64,000 nt of DNA from Diaporthe sp. PMI_573 (lineage: Eukaryota; Ascomycota; Sordariomycetes; Diaporthales; Diaporthaceae): positions 868,001 through 932,000 of the forward strand of contig JAJTUP010000018.1 in NCBI GenBank assembly GCA_021399435.1, written 5' to 3'. Below the pieces are notes generated by a model. The model worked only from the letters and a program-made list of their open reading frames with translations. It ran no database searches and was not told the DNA's origin. Below are positions 45,301 to 55,807 of the stretch, in pieces. The position numbers were made by a program, and so were the translations under genes. Numbering within the stretch: the first letter of the stretch is position 1; each line of letters starts with the position of its first letter.

Positions 45301-45771
45301 GGTCTCTGTAGCACACAGACACCGGAACATGTTGATCACTACCGAAGGACTGAGTTCTCGAATGGCTAGTAATGAGTGCAGCACAAGCTTTGATGTCACA
45401 CGACGCCCTGGGCGGGCTGACATCAGACGAATTGACTCATGCATTGTCCCCCGGCCCCCAAGGGATACGACCGGCTCATCATAAATTCAACTGGAGGAAT
45501 ATACCGCCAAATACGACGCCTAAAGGATTGGGGGGGGGGGATGCTACATCGTCACCCCAGCAAAGGACGAGAAGGTAAACCCAATGTCGGAGGTCGTCCC
45601 AGGCGAACAAGGGTCATCGGAAGCCGTACTCCCTCCCTACGGACTGAATACACAACGCAAAGGAATTCTAGTCAAACTGTGGACCAGGTGGAATGATGAG
45701 TTCTAGCCGAGAAAGCGTGTTCACCTGAATACGTGGAATATATATTAAGGGTAGCTAGGGGTACCATCCCT
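42370..45771. other. Long intergenic region
   Basis: About 3.4 kb with no supportable gene. A minus-strand patch at about 42470-42726 and a short ATG-initiated minus-strand frame at 43165-43419 look vaguely coding but lack domains and continuation. A run of eleven G lies at 45530-45540, and the 13-mer CCTTGTACACTTG is duplicated near 42834-42860. Confidence 0.4.
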
Positions 45772-47598
45772 CTACTTGCCAATTTTGAATCCTCCCACGA
45801 ACTGTCCCTGAAAGAAACCCTCCGGGTCCCATTTCGCAGCGACTTGCCGCAAGGCCGCGAGGCGCTCCCCGCCGTAGCCCGCCATGACAGCCTCAGTGGG
45901 CCAAGCGTAGTTGACGAAGAGGAACGGGTGCGAAAGGTTCTTCTGACGAGCGAGCGCGACAACTTCATCCAGGTACCTGGTTCCTGCCTCTGCAACGGTG
46001 CCGTTGTCCTTGGCGTCGCGCCAGGTCATGGAGATCTCAGCGATGACCAGAGGCCCGTCTCGAGGGCTCAAACCTTGAAAGTTGGACGTGGTCGGCCTTG
46101 ATTCAGACGCATTGGGGGTTGCTGTGGCCCTGCATGAGGCTTCGAGCATGCCGACCGACAAGGGCATAAGCACGAGAGTGTACATAAGACCCCCGACGGA
46201 TGATATAGAATTGGCCGACGTATACCACAAGTCGACAATGGAATTGAGGAGGTCGAAGTCCAACTTGACTGTGACGGACTTGTGAATTGTTCTGAGACTG
46301 GATGTCAGCAGATTACCTGCATTCAGTCCAGAAGTCAAGAGCAGACTTACCTGCTTCCTCCCTTGGGCGCGAGCTTGCCTGTCTCTGTCACAAACTTACC
46401 ATGCGTGCTGGCATGGAGACGACCGATGAGCGGAATACGTCCCCAAGCGCTGGTAAACTCGTGCATCTTCTCCTGTTCCGGGGAGCCCGTAGTGGTTAAT
46501 ATCGCATTGATAACTTTGACGCCAGAGTACTGGGTGATACACCACATGGCATGATTAAGAGGTTGCCCTTCTTCTGGAAATGGAGCGACACCCAGGTTAC
46601 AAAGCGCTTTGAGGGTCGCTTTTCGGGCCAAAGGAAGGTACAAGACATTGGCGCCACGGAACAGCGTCGGGTGTGGAAAGCAGGTCATCTCCACAGCGGT
46701 GACGATGCCGAAGTTGGTCGACCCGCCGCGCAGTGCGTCCCACAGATCCGCGGTGCTGCTATCGTCACGTTTGGCGAGAACGACATCCCCAGAAGCCAGA
46801 ACCACCTAAGACAGCCCGAGTTAGCATTTACCGTGACGTGGTTGCTTTTGTGCACTCCAGTTTCAAACACGCATGCCCATCAACTCATAGCAGAGGGAAG
46901 ATAAGATCACAAGTGTGCTTACCTCCCATGCAGTCACCACATCGGCGCTCCAGCCGAAACGCGCCGAGAGGCTCGACAAGCCCCCACCGAGCAGGAAGCC
47001 TATGACACCAACATTGGGCGAGCGGCCGCCCACCGTGGTCAGCGGGGGCTCGTGCGACTCAAGCGTGGAAAAGACCGAGGTCCATTTCTCCCCGGCCGCG
47101 ATGCGAACAGTTTTCTTGTCTGGAAGGATGTCGATGCCCCGAAGCCCGCGCACTAAACTCGACCGTTAGGAAAGCAGTCTATCCATATGACATGGACCCG
47201 CAAATTGAAGGGAATATGTCATATAATGGGCTGTTTTGTCTTTTGTTTGGGGAGAGAAAACGCGTACTATCGATGGTAACTCCACCCGCGGCCTTGGCGG
47301 TGCCGCCATATGTGGCGTGTCCGGCGCCGCGCACGGCGATGGGCGTGGCGGCGGGCAGGTGGCGGCGGAGGACCTTGAGGAGCGCCGCAACGTCGGCTGC
47401 AGAGGTGGGCCGGACGACGGCTGCCGACTGTACCTCGCGCGCGGCCGCATTGAAATAGTCATTCTCGCTGTCGTCGAATTCTGGCGAGCCGGGGAAGTAG
47501 AGAACCTGCCGGTCCTGAAACAGAGGTTCGGCATGTAGGCCTGCATCCACCGTCTCCGCCCAGGGCGGACGCGATGGTGGCGTGGAGTTGCTGCCCAT
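45772..47598 (-). CDS. PCMH-type FAD-dependent oxidase (berberine-bridge-enzyme-like)
   Basis: Four exons: 47598..47268, 47152..46923, 46805..46351 and 46291..45772, all GT-AG (donors GTACGC, GTAAGC, GTAAGT) and in phase, giving 511 residues from ATG 47598. The FAD domain has P-I-A-V-R-G-A-G-H with His94 as the likely 8-alpha-histidyl attachment site. It then shows G-G-V-T-I-D-M-R-G-L-R-G-I-D across the first splice and V-G-G-R-S-P-N-V-G-V-I-G-F-L-L-G-G-G-L. The second covalent site (Cys in a G-x-C-x-x-V-G loop) is absent, so flavin attachment is single-point. The C-terminus has a W-D-P-x-G-F-F-type ending of BBE-like proteins. No signal peptide is clear. Such enzymes oxidise alcohols, sugars or alkaloid-like intermediates with oxygen. 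Upstream lies a 69-bp direct duplication. Confidence 0.88.
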
Positions 47599-49551
47599 TG
47601 CGCCTTGAAGCAACTTGCCAGCTAGAAGGAGGGATGAAACTTTGTCAGATAAAAAACTGAGGCAATCATGAAGGAGACAGCTTGCACTCTGAATTCTCTG
47701 CAGGTCTGTGAAAGTGGTCGACCTGTGGATAGAAGCGACGGTTGAAGATCAGTCGATCTGCTGACAGAGCAGACAGAAGGACAGAATGCCCCGGTGTGTT
47801 GAAGGACAAGGGCCTGGGGCGTTGACCTAGCATGCGTGCGTGCGTGCATGCCTAGCTCTGCGTGAGCAGATCGAGGACCAAGGAATGCTTGAAAGGGCCA
47901 GAACGACTGGGGCTTGTCCCGAGCCCTACGCGGAGCCGCCTTCCAACCCGTTTTACGCCACCCAACCACATTAAGCACCAACCGAGCTGACCGTTACCCT
48001 AGGTAGGTAGTTACACAGCTGCTGAGCCACCCAACCACATTACCGTGTAAACACCAACAACCGAGCTGACTGTTACCGAGGCACACAACTGCTGAGACAG
48101 GTCATACTGAACAGAATACTAAGTACACAATACTTGAGTGCTGTGGTACATCGCTTAGAAGACTAGCCGCTCCTCCAGTTCCTCCCATCCTTATGCAGCC
48201 TGGAAATGGATTGTGCCTGCAGGTAGTAAGCACAACCACATCCTACTGCCGTGCTGTGCCCATCGCCTGCATCAATAACCCCGTCCTCCGATCGCCCCAA
48301 AGTGGTATCGATCCTTGTCACCTTGTGTGCGTCGCAGTCCAGAAACTGGAAATTATCGTGTTGCATGGTTCCATTGCGGAATCTGTGCCGGAGATCATTT
48401 CCCGATTCTTCTCTCCATTTCCATCTCATGCTGCAGCCCTGTCTGCGTTGGGTGATCCTGACTTCCCGATCTGTCAAACGCAGCTGTTATCGTCCTCGGC
48501 AGCGGTTGTCGTGATTGCTGGGCAAGCCGATGCTATTGGATGCGCAAAATTCAACCATGGAGGTCAATATTGAATGCTGGACGTTTTCCAATGTCACCCT
48601 CCGACATTTCCAACAGCCAGAATCCACTGCAGGCTGTGGGCCAAGGGCCCCTGGTCGAAAACCGAAGCGGAATGCTCTGTGGCGTCCATTGTTTTGCTTC
48701 TACGTGAGTCTTGCTGACAATTATGCAAGATTGTGACCTACTACTTCTTCTTAGATTGAGAGAACTAATAAGCTCCGGGATTGGATTCAGGGAAAGCCAG
48801 GCAACGTGAAGCTTGGCCCAATCCCGATCATCCCTTTCCTTTTTTTCCTTGTGGGGATTAGCAGCTCCCGTTCCGAAGAATAGCAACGTACCCGGCCTGG
48901 AGAAAAAGCGTCGCTGATGGTGACACCATCCAGACAACAGCGGAAACCCTGTTTCAGTCCTTTAAAGGTGCAGGGGGCTGTGTGGACGAAGATGACTCGT
49001 TTATGTACCTCAGTTGATTACGCTTGTAATGCAGCGTGACAAGGCAAGCCCATCACGAGCTACGTCGTGGCCAGCGTGATGAAAAATGAAGGAGATGGGG
49101 TTAAGGTGAACCCGCTTACCATTCTTCAAATCACGTACCGGGTTCTTTGAAGCTCCCTTGAACGTGTTGGAATAAACATGAAGTCAGCTCATGAGACATG
49201 AAATTTCCTAGTAATAATGCCTGGTTGAGTGTACCCAGTCCCGCTCTTGGCCTCGGAAAAGCAACACTGGCCCTTCCTGGCAATCCATTTACGGTGCAGA
49301 ATGTTTGTCAAATCTTCCAAATCCATGAGATTTCGAGGGGCTCCTTTCGTTCAATAAAGCAAACCAAAAAAAAAACAAGAAATGATACACAAATTATCGC
49401 TACCACTACTCCTGGTCTCTCAAAATCGTTTCTCGAATACCACCCCCTTGGTCCTTCCAAGGAGGTTGCCTCCTGGTATTTCACCCCCTTTTCCGATTTC
49501 TGTACACGACTTGGTCCTAGGCACCGGTCTGCACTTGATAAGTACAATTCA
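47599..49551. other. Intergenic, FAD-oxidase upstream region
   Basis: Nearly 2 kb with no gene beyond the 69-bp duplication listed separately. Open frames at 48163-48937 lack domains. Confidence 0.45.
47958..48096. repeat. Imperfect tandem duplication of about 69 bp
   Basis: Copy 1 (47958-48026) and copy 2 (48027-48096) both begin CCACCCAACCACATTA, contain CCGAGCTGAC and GTTACC, and end GCTGCTGAG or ACTGCTGAG. They differ by small indels and substitutions in the middle. The pair lies 360-500 bases upstream of the FAD-oxidase start. Confidence 0.75.
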
Positions 49552-51142
49552 TCAAACCATTCCGTCTCGGACAGCCGGCCTATTCTCGTTGGTGTAAGAC
49601 CGTTGCATCACCTCAGTTGTCCGACTGATACCGTGAGGGCCATATGATGCAGCATCCTGCGGATAAGTAGCCATCGGGATCGAAGTTATAGCCGTGGTCG
49701 ACTGCCCGTCATTCTTGGGGCGCAAGGGAGCCGAATCGTCTCTGGACAGCAGCGTATCCTCCGTGAGTTCCTGATACTGATCTGGTCGCCGCTTTGCTCT
49801 GTTGTTGCCCTGGCCGAATGTCACAACGGCTTGGCCCCCGCTGTTTTGCCCAGATGGTTTTGAGTTGGCGCCCGAACCGCTGCTGGTGCCAAAGAATGTG
49901 GTTCGGAGCGACTTGATGAGGGCTGTCTGGGCGACGTGTGCCCTAACGAATAGAGAGAAGGCGGGCATGCAGCTGACCACAATGGCGATGTTGTTCTCGA
50001 TCAGTCTGATATTGTGACCGTCAGACCAAATACATCTTCACACATGTACCCGCACCGAATGCTCATCACGGGCATTATGACTTACATGCAAAGCAATGTA
50101 GTTGAATTCAACCAGGAAGTGTCGCCACCTTGGTATAATTTGACGCGGTAAACAAGGCCAACAATGCTCGCGACGACGGCCCTGTTTGCGTCATGAGCCT
50201 CATGTGGCTTCCTAGTCAAAGGACAGGGTCTGGGATTTGAATAGCACTTACAGAGAAGCTGTTGCGAAAACAAGCATGAGCCCGGTGCGTCGCCCGGACG
50301 ACATGTTTAGCGTTAAAAGGACCGGAATAGGAACCACAAATATGTAAATGTCGATGATGACGGAAAGTGGCCCCTGGACGATGCCCCAGTAGTACATCTT
50401 GTCAGGTTTGCCACTTAATGCAAGTTCTCCCCAGGTCTGGCCTTTGCTTGGTGTCATGAATGGAGCCTCAATCGGGAAAGCCGCCCAGTACAGCACCCCA
50501 ACGCTGATGAGACCGATCCAGATAGCGATCCGTGTATTACGATGCACTGAAAAGAACTGGAGGTAGAGCAGGAGTATGGATGATTTTGCAAAGTAGGTGG
50601 TGCCGGCGTAGATCATGGCCTGAATGAACAGAAGCTTGAGTGATTTCATGTTAGAACCACGGCAAAACGACTGAAATTTTGGGATAAGGACTGACCTTCA
50701 TGTACTCGCCCGTGACCCAGCAGACAGGAAGGTCCCAAAGATGCCGCGCCCATTTTCTTACTGTCCAGATACTTCAGTATGGAAGCATGGTCCAAAGCTT
50801 GGGGAGGGAGAAGCTTACACGCAATACATATGCCTGCATAGGTGATACCAAGTATCATGGCAATGATAACGAAATCTGCTCCCCATCAAGCATACTCTCG
50901 TCAGTCTCTTGCTCACAGTGCCGGGATACCACAATGCACGGGGACGTACAATCAGAGGCGCGAAGCTTCCGAAAATTGACATAGACCCTTGCCAGAGTGA
51001 ACACAAGTGCCCAGGCTGTCATGGAGATGGCGATGCCCCATGTTGTTGCAGCGAGTGTGGAAGGGTTGACGAAATTCGACTGCTCCCCCTCGGGCGGGGT
51101 CCCAGAAGGGAATTGGCAGAGGTCAAAACCCCCGAACGACAT
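49552..51142 (-). CDS. Seven-transmembrane rhodopsin-like fungal receptor without CFEM
   Basis: Six exons: 51142..50950, 50875..50819, 50760..50696, 50634..50252, 50181..50086 and 50005..49552. All junctions are GT-AG and in phase, one intron shows a consensus CTAAC branch site, and the product is 415 residues. Family landmarks are L-A-R-V-Y-V-N-F after helix 2, R-K-W-A-R-H-L-W-D-L-P (exon 3), Y-M-K-L-L-F-I-Q-A-M-I-Y across the third splice, F-A-K-S-S-I-L-L-L-Y-L, and T-L-L-C-I-L-I-E-N-N-I-A-I-V before a Ser/Gly-rich cytoplasmic tail. The short N-terminus has one Cys only and no CFEM domain. It belongs to the same broad PTH11-like/integral-membrane family as the 30.8-kb receptor. Its 5' end faces the P450 gene (1.65 kb between starts). 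The ligand is unknown. Confidence 0.85.
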
Positions 51143-52794
51143 GATTACGAACGACCTTGAGAGGATGTAAAAGCTCAGGAAACCAACTCCACAGCAAAGG
51201 AAAAAAAATATTGGCTCTCCGTAAGCGAAAGCTTGTGAGCCTGGACAATGCAAAAGGGATTATGTAAAGAGCGATTACTGCATGCTCGTGCCGAGTCCCG
51301 ACGAGCGGACGACTACGTGGATTTATCCTGCGACGGCAAGGCTAACTGAAGCTGCCGATCCGCGATTCTATATGTGCACAATTGCCTCCACAACACATTG
51401 AGGATTGATCGCAAAATGTATTTGCAATCAGACTAGCACCCAGAATGGGCAAGTACAACCTCGAGCTAACGGATCTGAGAAGGGAGCTTACTAGACGGGG
51501 AGCATCAAGGGATTGACGCCACACAAGAGATATTGTCTTCCAATAATAATTCATCACGGCGCAGTAAGCATTGGGATGATCCAATGATGCCAAATGCCAT
51601 TTTTGATTCTCAAGTATGCAGTGCACTTTGTACCCTTCGGCGTTACATCCCAAGTTATCTCACCCGTTGGGTCGGTTGTACAGTGGCGGAGCTCGGAAGG
51701 ATCCGAATGAAAACAGTTAAGTCATGTTGCATTGCATGCTCTCGTCTGACAAGTCTGCAAGTCTGACAGAAATAACGCTTGGCAATAGGCTGGCCGTACG
51801 GGAGGTTGGTCAATCCCAAAAGGGAAACTTGAATAGTGCACATGTTTGGCTGCAGGAAAATTTCCGCAGAGTCCGGGAAGGGAAACTCCCGAATATCTTG
51901 GATTCTGGACCTAGGATCCTTTGATCCACAACACCACAGCGCGTAACCGAGAACTCCACCCCCACACAGTTGGCACATATCATTTTTCTCACGTGCAGCT
52001 CTGCTCAAGTATTCCAAGGGTCCTTGTCAAAAGAAAACCGAGTGCAAGATAAGATGGATTTTTAATTAGAGACGATATCAGGCAGCTTCTAAACTCCTTC
52101 CGCTGGACAATAGTAGTCCTTGGGATCAGCTGACATCATAATCGGCCAATAGGAATGCACGCATCATGGCTACAACAGCCCAGACATCGCACAACAGCAC
52201 ACGCTATCTCCATTCGAAGATTGGTGCAGGATTCCCGTGCCTCCGGTGCCAAGCGAGTCCAACGGTCTTAGAGCCGAGCCCCCGTGCTCAGGATGCTTAG
52301 GGTGTCCACCATGGGGGCCAAGAGGAGGATGTGGTCTAGAATCAGGATGCTGACAAGGCCCTCGGTACTCTGTACATCCAGACAATCAAGCAACTTCTCC
52401 GATGTCTTGGTTGTGGGTCAGGTTGGCACCTTGTCACATCGCGCAGGCATCCATCAATCTGTCCCTGTCTCTTCGCTAAAGCCTTACCTGTTTAGGAGGT
52501 AATCGTCACACAGACAATGGTCTGGGGCCAAATTTGGAAGAGTCCTAGAGAAATTCACGATTTCCAGTGATGTCCTTTTATCCACTCTTCGGGCTGACGA
52601 GCCTTGAGAATATAGCAGGCAATCGCAGCTGACTTGGAGGGAAAGCTTTGGGATGCCTCCGCGCTGTATATAATGATATGAGGCACTTACCACCCCTCCC
52701 GTTGATATAGAGGCTATGTCATACTCAGTCTACTCAATTCAGTTCTATCCCTAGCAGCTTGAACTACTTGATCATTCGGAATAGTAGCTCCATC
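51143..52794. promoter_or_regulatory. Divergent upstream region, receptor / P450
   Basis: No coding sequence is supported. TATATAA at 52667-52673 sits about 120 bases before the P450 start. No clear pathway-regulator palindrome was found by eye. Confidence 0.4.
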
Positions 52795-54731
52795 ATGTTG
52801 TCTGACGCTTTAACACAGACAGGAGCCACATGGCATGCATTTGAGCAGACACATAATGTCTGGGCCTCTGCTATTGTTATCCTGTTGTGCTCAGTATTGG
52901 CGCTCGGCACCTGGCGGTTATGGAGGTTCACTCTGAGCCCTATGCTCTACCCTCTGGACGTCAAGGAATACCCGTATTGGGTTCCAAGTATGTGATCACA
53001 TCATTCACATGTATGGGAGTGGGCAAATGCTAATGTATATACTTGCTTCAATAGTTATAGGTGAGAATACCGATGGGTTTCATCTATGATATCTGTCCAT
53101 TTCTAACAATAGACAGGGCATGGCATGTCATTTCTGAATAGTTCCAATGAGCTGTTTGACCGTGCGAGGTAAGGAATCACGCAGAGAGCACAAAGACGCC
53201 CGGGAAGGATAAAATGGGCTGACAACATATGTTTTTCACAAGGCGTCATCTCGGAAACACTAACGAGGCAATGTCCCTCACCCTCTTTGGTATCTCGGTG
53301 TACGTTGTTAGCCGGGCTGAAGATATCTCGGAGGTGTACCGAAATACGCGCACACTGAACGGTGATGAGTTCTTCCGGCACGTATTTGGTTCCATCGGGA
53401 CAAGTCGGCCGAGCATCATCAAGTCGTTTTCGTCCCCGACGGGCCAGATCAAGGACGTTGAAAACCCACTCGGCAAGCCGGTTGCTCACCTGATACGCGA
53501 TATGCAGATACAACAGCTTCAGCCGGGCAGTGGCCTGGACGCGATCCAGCGCTCGGAGATGGCTTACCTGGAGAAACGTGTGCGACCAGAATCTGTCAGC
53601 CTGAGCCGCTATCGCTACCCGGGGCTGCTCAACGAAGACAAAGGAGACCCGTCCCTTTCGAATGTCGTAGAGCTACGTCTTTGGCGGTGGTGCTCCGACC
53701 TTCTGGTGCGCGCTTCTCAGGGTGCGTTCTTCGGCAACGCCCTCGAGCGTATCGACCCCAACCTGGCAGATAGGTTCAGTGAATTCGACGAGATAAGCTG
53801 GAAGCTCTGGTACCAGATCCCAGGTTTCCTGGCCCGCGACACAATCGCCGTGCGCGATCAGCTGCGCGCCACCATGAAAAGGTTTTATGACCTGCCCCAG
53901 GCTGAGCGCAACGACGGCTCATATCAGGCTTGGGTCAACGATAAAGCTGAGGACAAATTGCGCGCTATCGGCGTCCCGACTGAGGATATCGCATCCATCC
54001 AACTCATTCTCTACTGGGGGTAGGTTCCCGTCCTCCGCAGGCTCACCCTTATTCTCTTCAGAAGCCCGGCTTCCTCGCTCAGGGGCTGACTATTATTTGA
54101 CAGGACCAATGCAATGACCCGCAAGGCTGCGTTCTGGCTGATCAGCCATCTGCTGTACCAACCCGCCATCATCGACGCGATTCGGGCCGAAACACGTCCC
54201 GCCTTTGGCCCGGATGGCTCGCTCGCCGACCTCACCAAGGTGCTCGAAAATTCTCCTCAGCTTGAGGCAGCATGGAATGAGACCATGCGCATGTACGCCT
54301 CTTCTGCGTCGGTGCGCATGGTGACGGCTGATACTGTCATCTCTGGACGCAGGATGCGCCCCGGCCACCGCGTCATGATCCCATACCGCCAGCTGCATCG
54401 TGACGAAAGCGTCTGGGGCGGCGATGTCAAGGTCTGGCGCCCATCCCGCTGGCTCAATAAGGAGGGGACGGCCTTGAGCACGCTCGGCTCGCGTGCAGAT
54501 CACTTTCGCCCATTTGGAGGAGGCAGCACCATCTGCCCCGGCCGCTTCATATCCAAGAATGTCACCATGATGTTCGTGGCACTTGTGCTCCACCGTTTTG
54601 ATATTGCCATGGCTGGAGGCCACCAACCGTTCCCCGAGCCCGAACTCTTCAAGCCAGTCTTGGGAATAATGGATATCAAGTCTGGCGAAGATATGCGCAT
54701 TCGGCTGACGCCGAGAAAGGATGGAGTGTAG
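52795..54731 (+). CDS. Cytochrome P450 with a 6-nt micro-exon
   Basis: Five exons: 52795..52987, 53055..53060, 53117..53168, 53243..54019 and 54104..54731, giving 551 residues. The 6-nt second exon (TTATAG) is needed to read P-Y-W-V-P-I-I-G-H-G-M-S-F-L, the proline-rich hinge and first beta region of P450s; skipping it would lose I-I from that motif but keep the frame. An N-terminal membrane anchor (about 23-42) places it on the ER. The I helix reads Y-W-G-T-N-A-M-T-R-K-A-A-F-W, similar to CYP7/CYP8-like fungal P450s rather than the usual A-G-x-D/E-T. E-T-M-R (Glu402, Arg405) is the ExxR pair and F-G-G-G-S-T-I-C-P-G-R-F carries the heme Cys487. All essential residues are present. The substrate is unknown; steroid- or lipid-like substrates would fit the subgroup. 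Confidence 0.9.
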
Positions 54732-55651
54732 AGCAGCTATCCTAAACGACATAGTCTTTGGTGGCTGATGAGACGGATTACATATTCACCTGTGCGACTA
54801 TATAAGTGTTGGAGAATGAAGATAAAGAATATGACAAATGTCTGAGCTGCTAATAGTATAGAAGATGATTTTGTAAACTGAGTCGGGCCCAGAGAGGGGA
54901 CGAAACAACATTTATAGTTCTTTCTCTAGCACACTAGGATATCTTGGAGTGCCGTCATTTGATGAGATATTTAGAAGTAGGTTGATTCGCAGTTCGTAAT
55001 ATGCACTTCTGGTACGGACTATGGGCTATTTGGATTCTTTGAGTTCCTCTACTAAGCTGGAATTATAATGAGTGTTCTATAAGGATAAAAGACAATATAT
55101 CGTAATAGATGATTACAATGAGACTCGCCATGCAAGGCTGTAGACAGTGACTTTCCAATCCTCTGCAAACCTGGTATAATGCCCATTGAGAACGACAGTG
55201 CTTCATTCGACAAAAACAGGAAATAATGCCACCGAATCATCTGACTGTTATTGTGCAAAGTTGAGCAAGTAAACAATATTATGATGGTTTCCCACATCCA
55301 CACTAGAAATTATCCCTTCAAGTTTCCCTGAAAATATTGGACATCTTGAACTTCCCCGGCGCCGAGTCAACAATCACTTGGCTAGTCCACCTGTACTGAA
55401 CATGCATAAGAGAGGACAGAAAGTACAAGGCTGAGGAATGAAAAAATATCTAGGACTCCTCGAGGAATTCCGAAAAATGTGACCTTCCACCGAAATCCTC
55501 TCAATCCAGACGCTCCGGCAACAGCATCAACCATGGCTGGGCGTGGAACGTTTGGGGCTGCCCTCCCCTAGCCGGCTCGCGGTCTAGTAACTCCTACCAA
55601 ATGAACTTTTGCAAGGCCGGTATGTTGGCCAGCATGCCCGGAGAGCCATTC
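54732..55651. other. Intergenic between P450 and retroelement block
   Basis: Non-coding; moderately AT-rich until about 55,330, then ordinary composition up to the first LTR. No gene is seen. Confidence 0.5.
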
Positions 55652-55807
55652 TGTCACGAATCAGGGGCTCTATATCGTTACTACGCTCTTTTTAGCTTAG
55701 CGCCATTGGTCCCCGAGCATATAACCATGCTCAGAGCCCCCCATTGTCTGTAGATTAGAATACCAGTTTACTTACTCTATTCGATAGCCCTACTCAAAAC
55801 CGTAACA
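55652..55807 (+). repeat. Left LTR of the copia-type element
   Basis: This block starts TGTCACG and ends CGTAACA, short inverted ends differing by one transition. It is followed directly by GTTATAAGCCCGGC, which has the position of a primer-binding site. The composition changes sharply at its left edge. The right LTR is not in the window, so the boundary rests on termini only. Confidence 0.55.
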
